Assembly (NCBI RefSeq): GCF_002899675.1
Contig: NZ_PKUU01000022.1
Span: 59,142 to 123,141, forward strand
Length of the DNA: 64,000 bases
Direction of reading: 5' to 3'
Source: Clostridium sp. chh4-2
GTDB taxonomy: Bacteria > Bacillota > Clostridia > Lachnospirales > Lachnospiraceae
Of this stretch, positions 17,572-26,362 are shown one piece after another. Positions within the stretch are counted from its first letter, which is position 1. Each line of letters begins with the position of its first letter. Made by a program: the position numbers and the translations under genes. The notes under the pieces were generated by a model, which was not told the DNA's origin, did no database searches, and saw nothing but the letters and a program-made list of their open reading frames with translations.

Positions 17572-18879
17572 TTACATCGGTGTGATCAGGTTCTCATCCT
17601 CATCAAATTCCAAGGCCGCCGGTTCGGAAACAGCGGTCACGCCCGGATACCTGCCGTTTTTCACATCCTCATAATAGGCTTCCGACAGCATGATGCTGCC
17701 CACGTGAAGGGTGTTCTTAATCCGTACCATGCGGCATTTTTCCCGGTCTTCCACTCCGTTGGCCGTGCGGATGCATGCCTGAATGGCCTCTTTATCCGTA
17801 GCGACTACAGGCGGCATCATGCCGGAACGGAGCACTGTGCTGGTAAAACAGTTGGGATAGATCACTTCTGAATCCAGCTTCTCGTACATTCTGGCGGTGA
17901 TAATATCCGCCAGCCCCATACCGTTGGCATTGCCGTGGGAGCAATCCGTCAGATCCAGAAAACAGGTTCTCTTTACCTTCAGGCCGCCTTTACCAAATTC
18001 TGTAGACCAGGTACCTGAGATGTTGGGGTCTACGCCCGTTCCGCTGTAGTTCTTTCCCATTTCATTTACCACTAAAACGTCCGCTTCCCCTACCAGAATG
18101 CTCGGCATGTTGGCAAATGCCATCTTCAACAGTTCCGGTTCACGTTCGAATATCCGGTCTTTAGGAACCGCTTCGATCAGTGCAGTTTCGTCATAGGCGT
18201 TCTCCACGCATGGAATTGCAAACAGAATGTTGGATTTTTCAGCAACCACTTTTGCATTGGCAGGAAGGTTGCGGGCCATATTGCCCAGACCGTCGCTGTG
18301 GACGCTTTCCGCCCCCTTTTGTTTTCCAAGACCTACGACCATCATCTTACAGATACCGCTTTCATATGGTCCCCTGAACGCATTATGAGGCTTAACCCGG
18401 CAGGATATGATGATTCCGTCCGCCTCATTGGCGTTCTTATCCTGATATACTGCCTTTCCGTACTCAGAGTATCCTAACATCACAGTTTCCATGGATGATT
18501 TGACCGGACATCCCATGTTCTCCTCTGTGATATGATACCCCGCCAAAAGTTCCTTCTGACCTTCTGCGTCGGCGCCTCCATGGCTGCCCATGGCCGGCAC
18601 GATGAATGGATGGGCTCCCTTTTCCTTACAGTAATCCACAATCGCCTTAGTAATAATATCCACATTGGCAACTCCGCGGCTTCCTGCCGTAATGGCAATG
18701 CTCATCCCCAGCTGAATCTTAGCTGATATCTCCGGTTTGGAAAGCTGTCCGTAAACCACCCCTGGTATCTCAGACGGATCAATTCTTTCCTCGTTAAATG
18801 TCTGGGTTGCATGAAACATCTTAGGAATTGTTACATCCTGAAGCATACGGGAGACATTTCCTCCTTTTACAATCCGCAT
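17572..18879 (-). CDS. LarA-like nickel-pincer racemase/epimerase (DUF2088 family)
   Basis: A 435-residue homologue of lactate racemase LarA. Family residues likely to bind the nickel-pincer nucleotide or act as acid/base are present: His100 in AMGSHGGADAEG, His165 in VKPHNAFRG, Lys178 and His194 in KGAESVHSDG. ATG 18879 follows GGAGGAGGG; a longer frame exists but lacks a ribosome site. LarA homologues epimerise the 2-hydroxyl of many hydroxy-acids, including sugar acids. Direct linkage to garD suggests it converts another aldarate or aldonate stereoisomer into a garD substrate. The cofactor needs LarB, LarC and LarE, none of which is in this window. The family is firm, the substrate is inference. 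Confidence 0.88.
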   Translation of the reverse strand: MRIVKGGNVSRMLQDVTIPKMFHATQTFNEERIDPSEIPGVVYGQLSKPEISAKIQLGMSIAITAGSRGVANVDIITKAIVDYCKEKGAHPFIVPAMGSHGGADAEGQKELLAGYHITEENMGCPVKSSMETVMLGYSEYGKAVYQDKNANEADGIIISCRVKPHNAFRGPYESGICKMMVVGLGKQKGAESVHSDGLGNMARNLPANAKVVAEKSNILFAIPCVENAYDETALIEAVPKDRIFEREPELLKMAFANMPSILVGEADVLVVNEMGKNYSGTGVDPNISGTWSTEFGKGGLKVKRTCFLDLTDCSHGNANGMGLADIITARMYEKLDSEVIYPNCFTSTVLRSGMMPPVVATDKEAIQACIRTANGVEDREKCRMVRIKNTLHVGSIMLSEAYYEDVKNGRYPGVTAVSEPAALEFDEDENLITPM

Positions 18880-18938
18880 AGCTGACCCTCCTCCTGCAAA
18901 ATTATCCTTTAAACCCATTATATCGCAAGGTTTTTATG

Positions 18939-18981
18939 AAGTAAAATTAATAATATTTAGATTTTAATAAGTAAAATTAAG
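18939..18981. promoter_or_regulatory. Candidate LysR operator with two direct repeats
   Basis: AAGTAAAATTAAT (18939) and AAGTAAAATTAAG (18969) are spaced exactly 30 bases apart, near three helical turns, between the divergent larA-like and LysR genes. The same 13-mer occurs once at 26313 before tctB2. Confidence 0.6.
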
Positions 18982-19118
18982 TTTTCATCCGTTTCTCTCT
19001 TGATTCCCCCCTGCTTTTATTATATAACTGACTTAATAACAATTACCTGCCGGCAGGATTGCCGAATGAAACCGGCGATCCGCAACGGAAGGATTTTACA
19101 ATAAACGGGGGAACTCCA

Positions 19119-20027
19119 ATGGATCTGAAACAAATAGAATATATTGTTAAAATTGCCGATGAAAATAACATCACGAGAGCGGCGGAAAAGCTGTTCATCA
19201 CCCAGTCCGCCTTAAACCAACAGCTGCTCAAGCTGGAAAAAGATTTGGGCGTCCAGCTGTTTTACCGTTCCAGAACGGACTGGCATCCTACGGAAGCCGG
19301 GCTTGTCTATCTGGAAAATGCCAGAGAGATTCTGAGGATCAAACGAAAAACCTACAGCATCTTAAATGATATGGCCGAATCCCAAAAAGGAAGGCTTTCC
19401 GTAGGTTTTACCTCCGGGCGGGGAATCACCATGTTTTCCGCCGTTTACCCTGATTTTCACCGGCTTTATCCCCACATCATCGTGGAACCCATGGAGCTCA
19501 GCGTAAAAAAACAGCAGGAGCTGATCTCCCGCGGCGATCTGGATATCGGTTTTCAGACTCTTTGCGAAAAGCAGAAAAACGGCAATAATTTCATCACTCT
19601 AATGCAGGAAGAGATCATGCTGGTGATTCCCAAGGGACACCCGTTAGGCGCTCTCGCCGCACCCGAAGGCCAGCCCTTTGCATCCCTCGATCTGGCTCAG
19701 TTAAAATACGAACCCTTTGTTCTCATGTATAAAGAATCCACCATCCGTCCTCTGGTGGAATCCGCATTTCAGGATGCCGGTTTTATACCTAATGTATTAT
19801 TTGAAACCTCCAATAACCTGACCATCGTAACCATGATAAAATCCAACCTATGCTGCGGCCTGCTTCCTTACTATTATGTGAAGAACGACAGAGAAGGCAT
19901 GGCCTGCTTCTCTCTGCCTAAAAAGCTGGGCTGGGAAATGGCGGTCAGTTACCGGAAAGACGGTTATCTAAGCCAGGCCGCCCGCGAATTCATCCGCCTG
20001 GCCAAAGTATTCTGCAATACCCCGTAA
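19119..20027 (+). CDS. LysR-family regulator of the larA-like/garD operon
   Basis: A 302-residue LysR regulator: helix-turn-helix DLKQIEYIVKIADENNITRA then EKLFITQSALNQQLLKLE, followed by a full-length effector domain. The ATG at 19119 is preceded by ACGGGGGAA; the frame extends further upstream but without a ribosome site. It is divergent from the larA-like gene, with a pair of AAGTAAAATTAA repeats between them. It is closely related to the regulator at 13780. Galactarate or a related acid is the expected inducer. Confidence 0.93.
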   Translation: MDLKQIEYIVKIADENNITRAAEKLFITQSALNQQLLKLEKDLGVQLFYRSRTDWHPTEAGLVYLENAREILRIKRKTYSILNDMAESQKGRLSVGFTSGRGITMFSAVYPDFHRLYPHIIVEPMELSVKKQQELISRGDLDIGFQTLCEKQKNGNNFITLMQEEIMLVIPKGHPLGALAAPEGQPFASLDLAQLKYEPFVLMYKESTIRPLVESAFQDAGFIPNVLFETSNNLTIVTMIKSNLCCGLLPYYYVKNDREGMACFSLPKKLGWEMAVSYRKDGYLSQAAREFIRLAKVFCNTP

Positions 20028-20133
20028 GAACCGTATTTTTGTAAATTATTCACATATATATAGGCTTAAATCTTTGTGTATCATTACCAATTACAGACTT
20101 TTTTCAAATATGTTAGGATATAGATTACGAACG

Positions 20134-20174
20134 GCTGCATCAGTAATGAGAGGGTCTCTCATCGCTTATGCAGC
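20134..20174 (+). promoter_or_regulatory. Hairpin leader or terminator before the MATE gene
   Basis: GCTGCAT (20134-20140) pairs with ATGCAGC (20168-20174), and an inner TGAGAG pairs with CTCTCA around GGT. It is followed by TGTTTT and lies 28 bases before the MATE start, between two plus-strand genes. It could terminate LysR transcription or act as an attenuator for the pump. Confidence 0.6.
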
Positions 20175-20202
20175 TGTTTTGGATGAATAAAGGAGGTAAT
20201 AA

Positions 20203-21624
20203 ATGGAAAACACATTAAATGCAAATGAATACATGGCAGAGGGACATATCGGAAAACTGATGATGAAATTCTCAATTCCCTGCATCATGTCTCTTCTTGT
20301 TTCATCCCTGTATAATATTGTAGATCAGATCTTCATAGGCAGGGGAATCGGCTATCTGGGAAACGGAGCTACCAACATCGTCTTTCCGGTGACCATAATC
20401 GCGCTTTCACTGGCTCTGCTGACAGGCGACGGATGCGCCGCATATCTCAGCATCTGCCAGGGCATGAAAGATGAAAAAAGAGCGAAAAAAAGCGTGGGCA
20501 ATGCGGTCTCATTTATCATTGCCGTCAGCCTTATTTTCACTGTCCTGCTGGCATTTTCACAAAACCAGCTGCTCTGGGCATTTGGCGCTACAGAAGGCAA
20601 TATCGGATATGCAGAGGAATATTTCTTCTATATTATCATGGGAATCCCGTTTTTCATGTTCGCCAACAGCATGAACTCTATTATCCGCGCTGACGGCAGC
20701 CCCCAGTTTGCTATGCTTTCCACTTTAATCGGCGCCATTATCAACGTAATCCTGGATCCGGTGGCGATCTTTGTGCTTCACTGGGGTATGGCCGGAGCCG
20801 CTCTTGCCACAATAGCAGGCCAGATCGTATCCGCACTCCTGGCCGCTTACTATCTGTTCCATACGAAAACATTTCACTTGAACCGGAACAGTTTTCTTCC
20901 GGACCTGAATATAATGAAAAATTTCCTTCCGCTAGGAATCAGCAGCTTTTTAACCCAGATTTCAATTGTAATCATCATGGCCGCCATGAACAACACCCTT
21001 GTGACATACGGAGCCCAGTCCAAATATGGGGCGGATATTCCCCTTACGGTGGTGGGCATCGTTATGAAAGTCTTTCAGATCGTCATTGCCGTCGTAGTGG
21101 GCATTGCCGCCGGTTCCCAACCCATTATCGGTTACAACTATGGTGCCGGAAAATACGCGCGGGTGAAGGAGATCTTTAAAACCATGATCCTTGCAGAAGC
21201 CTGCGTGGGCATCATCGCCACCATCTGTTTTGAAGCCTTTCCGCAGCAGATCATCTCCATCTTTGGAAGTGAAAGTGACTTATATAATGAATTTGCCGTT
21301 ATGGCATTCCGTCTGTATCTGTCCACAATTTTATTCTGCTGCATCCAGAAATCCACCAGCATTTTCCTTCAGGCGCTTGGAAAGCCGTTCTTATCCACAG
21401 GACTTTCCCTTTTGCGTGATTTTATCCTCAGCGTTCCCCTGGTGCTGATCCTTCCCCGTTTTATGGGACTGACCGGTGCGCTGTATTCCGCGCCGGCGGC
21501 CGATGTGGTTTCCCTGATCGCAGTGCTCTTTGTATCAGGTCATCTCTTCCGCCATCTGAATCAAAGAGAATGCAGTTCAGCCATAAACGGCCCTTCTGAA
21601 GCCGAAGTCTGCCCTTCCAGGTAA
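20203..21624 (+). CDS. MATE-family efflux transporter
   Basis: A 473-residue membrane protein with the two six-helix bundles of the MATE/MOP family. Typical segments are MLMKFSIPCIMS-like GKLMMKFSIPCIMSLLVSSL, YNIVDQIFIG, GDGCAAYLSICQG and GIAAGSQPIIGYNYGAG. Such pumps export drugs or metabolites using a sodium or proton gradient. The ATG at 20203 has AAAGGAGG at ideal spacing. It sits behind the garD-linked LysR gene but separated from it by a hairpin, so functional linkage is uncertain. The extended C-terminus after the last helix is polar and unremarkable. Confidence 0.94.
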   Translation: MENTLNANEYMAEGHIGKLMMKFSIPCIMSLLVSSLYNIVDQIFIGRGIGYLGNGATNIVFPVTIIALSLALLTGDGCAAYLSICQGMKDEKRAKKSVGNAVSFIIAVSLIFTVLLAFSQNQLLWAFGATEGNIGYAEEYFFYIIMGIPFFMFANSMNSIIRADGSPQFAMLSTLIGAIINVILDPVAIFVLHWGMAGAALATIAGQIVSALLAAYYLFHTKTFHLNRNSFLPDLNIMKNFLPLGISSFLTQISIVIIMAAMNNTLVTYGAQSKYGADIPLTVVGIVMKVFQIVIAVVVGIAAGSQPIIGYNYGAGKYARVKEIFKTMILAEACVGIIATICFEAFPQQIISIFGSESDLYNEFAVMAFRLYLSTILFCCIQKSTSIFLQALGKPFLSTGLSLLRDFILSVPLVLILPRFMGLTGALYSAPAADVVSLIAVLFVSGHLFRHLNQRECSSAINGPSEAEVCPSR

Positions 21625-22770
21625 TTAATGATTTTTCTCCGCCGCTTTTTGCTTTGTAATGCCTTCCCACAGCCCAACCGCATAAGCGGCGCCTAATGCA
21701 CGGTCGAATAATCCATAGCCGGCGGCCGGTTTTCTGCCGTTCCAGCCGTCCGGCCTTTTCTCGATTGTGATGGTGCCGTCCGGCAGAACCACTTCCTTCT
21801 CCGTCCATGCCTCATCCCATATCCTTCTGCCATGGTCCGGACGGAGATATCCGTCAAAATCCGTGTCGTGAAGGGCTCTCATAATCTCTCCCATATCCTG
21901 AGATCCGGATTCCGTCACATGGCCGGATTCATAAAAATCGCCGTTTTCTTCCAATTTGATATTTCTGAAATGGACAAATGGTATCTTTTTCTGTTTTCCG
22001 AATTCACGGATCATGGCCGGCAGATCATTATCCCAAGCGGAACCAAATGAGCCGGTACAGAAGGTTATTGCATTGGAAGGGCTGTCTATGTAACTGAGAA
22101 TTCTCCGGTAATCCTCCACATTTTTAGCCACACGCGGAAGGCCGAATATTGGCCGCGGCGGGTCGTCGGGATGAAGAGCCAGAATGATTCCCGCTTCTTC
22201 TGCCACAGGCACAACCGCGTCCAGAAAATATTTAAAATTCTCCCAAAGTTCCTGTTCTCCGATATTTTTGTATGAATTCAAGAGTTCCTGCAGCTGCCCG
22301 GGCGTATAGTTGGTTCCCCAGCCCGGCAGGCTGATCCCTTTCCCGGGATCTATTTTTTGAACTTTTTCAATATCAAAGGATAAGCAGTCGGAACCATCCG
22401 GAAGCACATGCTCTAAATCGGTTCTGGTCCAGTCAAATACGGGCATGAAGTTGTAGCAAATGACCTTAATGCCGCATTGGGCCAGCATGCGGATGTTTTT
22501 CTTATAATTTTCAATCAGCGCATCTCTGGTATCATATCCTCTTTTGATGTCTTCGTGGACGCGGAAGCTGTCTACAAGCTCCAGCTTTAACCCATAGCTC
22601 TCCACCTGTTTTACTAAACCCCGGATTACGGATTCTTTCCATTCCACGCCCAGCGGAAGGTGATAAAGAGATGTCACAATCCCATAGATATTTGGAACCT
22701 GCGAATACTGCTTTAATGAAACAGGGTCTTTTTCGCCGTGCCAGCGCAGAATCAATCTCATTTTACTCAT
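21625..22770 (-). CDS. uxuA: Mannonate dehydratase
   Basis: A 381-residue UxuA-family dehydratase, converting D-mannonate to 2-keto-3-deoxygluconate in the glucuronate branch of hexuronate catabolism. TIM-barrel and metal-site marks include VICYNFMPVFDWTRT, LALHPDDPP, NAITFCTGSFG, PFVHFRNIK and YLRPDHGRRIWDE; the C-terminus GYGLFDRALGAAYAVGLWEG is family-typical. ATG 22770 has AAAAGGAG upstream. It stands alone: a terminator separates it from the tctC2 gene, and no uxuB or kdgK is seen here. It may have its own promoter in the 308-base gap upstream. Confidence 0.95.
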   Translation of the reverse strand: MSKMRLILRWHGEKDPVSLKQYSQVPNIYGIVTSLYHLPLGVEWKESVIRGLVKQVESYGLKLELVDSFRVHEDIKRGYDTRDALIENYKKNIRMLAQCGIKVICYNFMPVFDWTRTDLEHVLPDGSDCLSFDIEKVQKIDPGKGISLPGWGTNYTPGQLQELLNSYKNIGEQELWENFKYFLDAVVPVAEEAGIILALHPDDPPRPIFGLPRVAKNVEDYRRILSYIDSPSNAITFCTGSFGSAWDNDLPAMIREFGKQKKIPFVHFRNIKLEENGDFYESGHVTESGSQDMGEIMRALHDTDFDGYLRPDHGRRIWDEAWTEKEVVLPDGTITIEKRPDGWNGRKPAAGYGLFDRALGAAYAVGLWEGITKQKAAEKNH

Positions 22771-22810
22771 TTGCCATTCTCCTTTTATTGTGTATTATCA
22801 GCTGATAAAC

Positions 22811-22877
22811 CGTTACTGTTCACGGCTCCTGGGGCCTCTGCCGTCTGGTGTGGTTCCGGGAGCCGTGAACAGTAACG
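22811..22877. repeat. 19-base inverted repeat upstream of uxuA
   Basis: CGTTACTGTTCACGGCTCC (22811-22829) is perfectly complementary to 22859-22877 around a 29-base GC-rich loop. It lies 41 bases before the uxuA start and has no U-run. It could be an operator, a structured leader or a small dispersed palindrome. Confidence 0.65.
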
Positions 22878-23023
22878 CTAAACCAGCCTGTTACGATCAT
22901 AATATCAGCTTAACTGCCAAATATCTAATATTTAATACAGATCAGGATAATAAGCCGTTCTTATCAAAATACCGGCTGTTTTCTTTCTCATGCGGGATGC
23001 GGCATCGCGCTCCTATAGCCAAT

Positions 23024-23063
23024 AAAAACGGCCCTTCCGGTTTTCACCGGAAGAGCCGTTTTT
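23024..23063 (-). terminator. Terminator of the gudD-tctBAC2 operon
   Basis: AAAAACGGCCCTTCCGG (23024-23040) pairs with CCGGAAGAGCCGTTTTT (23047-23063), with one G-U-type mismatch and a 6-base loop. On the minus strand it ends in a T-run 16 bases after the tctC2 stop. Confidence 0.9.
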
Positions 23064-23078
23064 CTTTAGGATTATTAA

Positions 23079-24155
23079 TTATTCAACTGTAGCTGCAATT
23101 TCTTCAAGCTGTGAGAAGATCTTAGCATCATTTGCTTCAGAATCAGCTGCATTTAAATACTTAGGAACCATAGCCAGGTTGTTTAAAGCTTCAACAACAT
23201 CTGTGTTCTCTGTTAACTGTTTTGTAACTGCTTCATATGCTGCAATTACTTCGTCTGGTGTATCTTTAGGGAAGTAGAATGAGAATTCGCAGTCAGGATA
23301 TACATAATCTACGCCCTGTTCTTTTAATGTAGGAAGGTCTTTAACAGTTTCATATCTTTCAGCTGTAGGAACGCCTAAGCAGATGAAATCGCCTGATTCC
23401 ACATAATCTTTTGCATTGCCGTATGCGCCTGGCATTAAGTCAACCTGTCCGCCTAATAAAGCTGCGATCTTTTCAGAGTTAGATCCAACGTCTACTAAAT
23501 CAAGGTCGATACCAGCGGCTACTTCAAGACCTAATAATTCATAATATGTATAAGCGCCAACTTCTGTACAAGCCATTAATTTTCCAGGATTTGCTTTTGC
23601 CTGCTCTACAAAGTCGTTCCAATCTTTGTATTTATCAGCAGATACATATAACTGCTGTGCAGGTTCCAGACAGAATGTAGGTCCTAATTTAAATGCTGTA
23701 TAGTTATAGTCTGTAACGCCTGCGATGTTCGCAACGTTAACAAGGTTATGTCCGTATAATACGGTGCATCCGTCTGCGGCTGCGTCAAGTACCTGGTTAG
23801 CTGCTACGGAACCTGATGCTCCGCCTGCATTCACTACGACTGCATCAAATCCAAGATCTTTTGCGTACTGAGCCCAAACACGTGCGGAAAGGTCTGTTGT
23901 ACCGCCTGCGGAAGCAGGAACTACGATAGAGATGGTTGTGCCAGGTTTCCAATCAGATGCAGGAGCTTCTGCCTCAGCCTTTGTTTCGCCTTCTGCTTTT
24001 GTTTCTTCTGCCTTTGTTTCAGCTGCTGCCTCTGTCTTAGCTGCTTCTGTTTTCGCTGCCTGTGTTGCTTCGGTGGTCTTAGATCCGCCGCCGCATGCTG
24101 CTAAGCTGGCTACCATACCCGCTGCCAATACTGTTGCTAAAATTCTTTTCCTCAT
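23079..24155 (-). CDS. tctC: TTT transporter 2 solute-binding lipoprotein TctC
   Basis: A 358-residue Bug/TctC receptor. The signal peptide MRKRILATVLAAGMVASLAAC ends in lipobox LAAC (Cys 21), followed by an Ala/Glu/Lys/Thr-rich low-complexity linker to about residue 65, then ISIVVPASAGGTTDLSARVW, the ligand loop. Codons are strongly biased to GCT, GTT, GAA and AAC-type choices compared with neighbours, suggesting very high expression, as usual for a binding protein. It is the last gene of gudD-tctB-tctA-tctC, with a terminator just downstream. D-glucarate is the likely ligand because gudD leads the unit. Confidence 0.94.
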   Translation of the reverse strand: MRKRILATVLAAGMVASLAACGGGSKTTEATQAAKTEAAKTEAAAETKAEETKAEGETKAEAEAPASDWKPGTTISIVVPASAGGTTDLSARVWAQYAKDLGFDAVVVNAGGASGSVAANQVLDAAADGCTVLYGHNLVNVANIAGVTDYNYTAFKLGPTFCLEPAQQLYVSADKYKDWNDFVEQAKANPGKLMACTEVGAYTYYELLGLEVAAGIDLDLVDVGSNSEKIAALLGGQVDLMPGAYGNAKDYVESGDFICLGVPTAERYETVKDLPTLKEQGVDYVYPDCEFSFYFPKDTPDEVIAAYEAVTKQLTENTDVVEALNNLAMVPKYLNAADSEANDAKIFSQLEEIAATVE

Positions 24156-24221
24156 AATCTCTCTTTCTCCTTTAACTTGTTTTTATGTGAACCGGATGCC
24201 ATTTGACCCGGCTGACACCTC

Positions 24222-25733
24222 TTATTTCGCTAAACTGCTTTTTGCCCGATAGGCTTTCCACTCTTTATAAATAGACCATACAAGAATACCGATTGCCAGT
24301 GCAAAGAATACGTCGAAGATCGGTCTCTTAAAGAACGCGCCGAAACTCTTATACTGCATCAGGCCACGTCTTAAATAGGTTTCAACCATCTCGCCGATCA
24401 GGAAGCAAAGTACAAACGGCGATACGGACATCTTGAATTTGGTAATCAGATAACCGATTACACCGAACAGAATGATGGACTGAACATCAAAAATCTTGTT
24501 GTTTGTTGCATAAGCGCCTACCGCACACAGCACCAGGATAAACGGCATCAAAATGTGTTTCGGAATTCTAAGTAACTGTACAAATCCTTTAATACCAAAG
24601 AATTCGATAAGCAGCATGAAGAAACTGCAAACGATACAAGCTGCAAAAATACCATATACGATATCTGCACTCTTTGTAAACAGAAGAGGGCCGGTTGACA
24701 AGCCGTGAATCAGGAATCCGCCTAACATCATAGCCGTAACGCCGTCTCCGGGAATACCCAATACTAAAAGAGGAATCATAGCGCCTCCGATGGTGGCGTT
24801 ATTAGCCGTCTCTGTTGCGACGATACCGTCCGGACATCCTTTACCAAACTCTTCCGGATGCTTGGACATGTTCTTAGCTGTAACATATGACATCATACCG
24901 GATGTACTTCCGCCGATACCAGGAAGGATACCGATACCTGTACCGATTAATGCGGAACGAAATGCATTTGGTATCTGGTAAATGAATTCTTTCCAGCTGA
25001 AACCAAAACCTTTGATCTTATTGATCTTAACTGTTTCAAGAGCTTTTCCGCTTCCCATCTTCTCTGCGGTCAACAAAATCTCAGAAATTGCAAAAATACC
25101 GATCAGAGTAGGAAGTGTATCAAAACCTGCCAGCAAAGCCTTGCTGCCGAAGGTAAAACGCGGAATACCATCGATAGGAGCCATACCAACCATAGCTACC
25201 ATAAGTCCCATCATACCGGACAAAATACCCTTTAACATGGAACCGGATGCCAGAACTGCCACCATGGTAAGCGCGAATACGGAGATTCCGAAGTTCTCGG
25301 CAGGTGTAAATTTCAATGCTACTTTAGCGATAGGCGGCGCTAAAAATGTCAGAACGATAAAGGAAAAGATACATCCGATAAAGGAGAATACAATTCCGTA
25401 TCCAAGCGCTCTTCCCGCCTCGCCCTTCTGAGCCATAGGATAACCGTCAAATGTTGTTGCAATGGAAGATGCCGTACCAGGCATATTCAAAAGAATTGCT
25501 GAAATCAAACCACCGGAAATACCTCCGATATATACTGCTACAAGCAGATTTAACCCCAGTGAAGCATCCAGTGTAAATGTCAGCGGTAAAAACAAGGCTA
25601 CGGCCATAGCTGCCGAAAGTCCCGGAATGGAACCAAAAATGATACCAACAGCAACGCCGGCTGCCATAAGAAGCAATGACTGTGGGGTGCTGATCGCTAT
25701 AAAAGCAGAACCCAAATGACTTAATGCGCTCAT
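24222..25733 (-). CDS. tctA: TTT transporter 2 large permease TctA
   Basis: A 503-residue TctA permease with GSIPGLSAAMAVALFLPLTF, VYIGGISGGLISAILLNMPG and NNATIGGAMIPLLVLGIPGD, parallel to the copy at 10550. ATG 25733 (MSALSHLG) follows GGAGGGATATT; the frame extends upstream into tctB2 but without support. It lies 10 bases after tctB2 and 66 bases before tctC2. It forms the main translocation channel of the second TTT system. Confidence 0.95.
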   Translation of the reverse strand: MSALSHLGSAFIAISTPQSLLLMAAGVAVGIIFGSIPGLSAAMAVALFLPLTFTLDASLGLNLLVAVYIGGISGGLISAILLNMPGTASSIATTFDGYPMAQKGEAGRALGYGIVFSFIGCIFSFIVLTFLAPPIAKVALKFTPAENFGISVFALTMVAVLASGSMLKGILSGMMGLMVAMVGMAPIDGIPRFTFGSKALLAGFDTLPTLIGIFAISEILLTAEKMGSGKALETVKINKIKGFGFSWKEFIYQIPNAFRSALIGTGIGILPGIGGSTSGMMSYVTAKNMSKHPEEFGKGCPDGIVATETANNATIGGAMIPLLVLGIPGDGVTAMMLGGFLIHGLSTGPLLFTKSADIVYGIFAACIVCSFFMLLIEFFGIKGFVQLLRIPKHILMPFILVLCAVGAYATNNKIFDVQSIILFGVIGYLITKFKMSVSPFVLCFLIGEMVETYLRRGLMQYKSFGAFFKRPIFDVFFALAIGILVWSIYKEWKAYRAKSSLAK

Positions 25734-25743
25734 AATATCCCTC

Positions 25744-26232
25744 CTATAAATTGATTGTGAATAAACCTGCAGGCAGAACGATCTTAAATCCATAACGGAA
25801 TAAGAAGAAAACAGCAAATGTGAATACAATTGAAATCACTGTTAAAAACACAGGTTTTCTGCCGTCATCCGGCGCCAGCGTGTACATCTGCAACGGAAGA
25901 TATACAATAGTGGAAATAATAAATCCAACTGGTTTCATCACAAACACATAGACAAGGATCAATGCGAAACTGATAAGAACTCTTCGGTAATCCGGTTTGT
26001 TCTCATCTTCTTCATACACCTTACCCTTATTACGGGCTAATTCTTTGACGCTCAGCACGGTAAGAGCCGCACCGAGTACAAGGGTCAGCCAGCCGATACA
26101 AAGCGGCATAAAATCAGGTCCGATCTCCATAACTTTGGAGGCCGGCAGGGCATATGAAGCTGCAATCATAGCCACTGACAGTAAGACAAAAAAGATACCA
26201 ACTGTCAAATCACCATATTTTTTAATAAACAT
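25744..26232 (-). CDS. tctB: TTT transporter 2 small membrane subunit TctB
   Basis: A 162-residue four-helix membrane protein: DLTVGIFFVLLSVAMIAAS, then a conserved GPDFMPLCIGWLTLVLGAAL segment, a cytosolic charged loop (EEDENKPDYR) and two C-terminal helices. This is the size and plan of TctB. ATG 26232 has AGGGGGAAAAG upstream. The 130 bases before it carry a candidate LysR operator, so this transporter may have its own promoter in addition to readthrough from gudD. Confidence 0.9.
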   Translation of the reverse strand: MFIKKYGDLTVGIFFVLLSVAMIAASYALPASKVMEIGPDFMPLCIGWLTLVLGAALTVLSVKELARNKGKVYEEDENKPDYRRVLISFALILVYVFVMKPVGFIISTIVYLPLQMYTLAPDDGRKPVFLTVISIVFTFAVFFLFRYGFKIVLPAGLFTINL

Positions 26233-26312
26233 TTACTTTTCCCCCTAATTTTTCTCTTACGGGAACCCCCTAATGATTCCCGCAAGTCCAATTATAACGT
26301 AATCTGTTCAGT

Positions 26313-26342
26313 AAGTAAAATTAATTAATTTTATATTTTACT
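26313..26342. promoter_or_regulatory. Candidate LysR operator before tctB2
   Basis: AAGTAAAATTAAT (26313-26325), identical to the 13-mer found before the larA-like gene, followed by an inverted partial copy (ATTTTACT, 26335-26342). It lies between gudD and tctB2. Confidence 0.55.
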
Positions 26343-26362
26343 AAGAAATTCTAAGTGTGTTC

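Noticed and set aside
23980..24100. Tandem repeat or microsatellite in the tctC2 gene
   Set aside because: It is an Ala/Glu/Lys/Thr-rich lipoprotein linker, common after signal peptides in this group.
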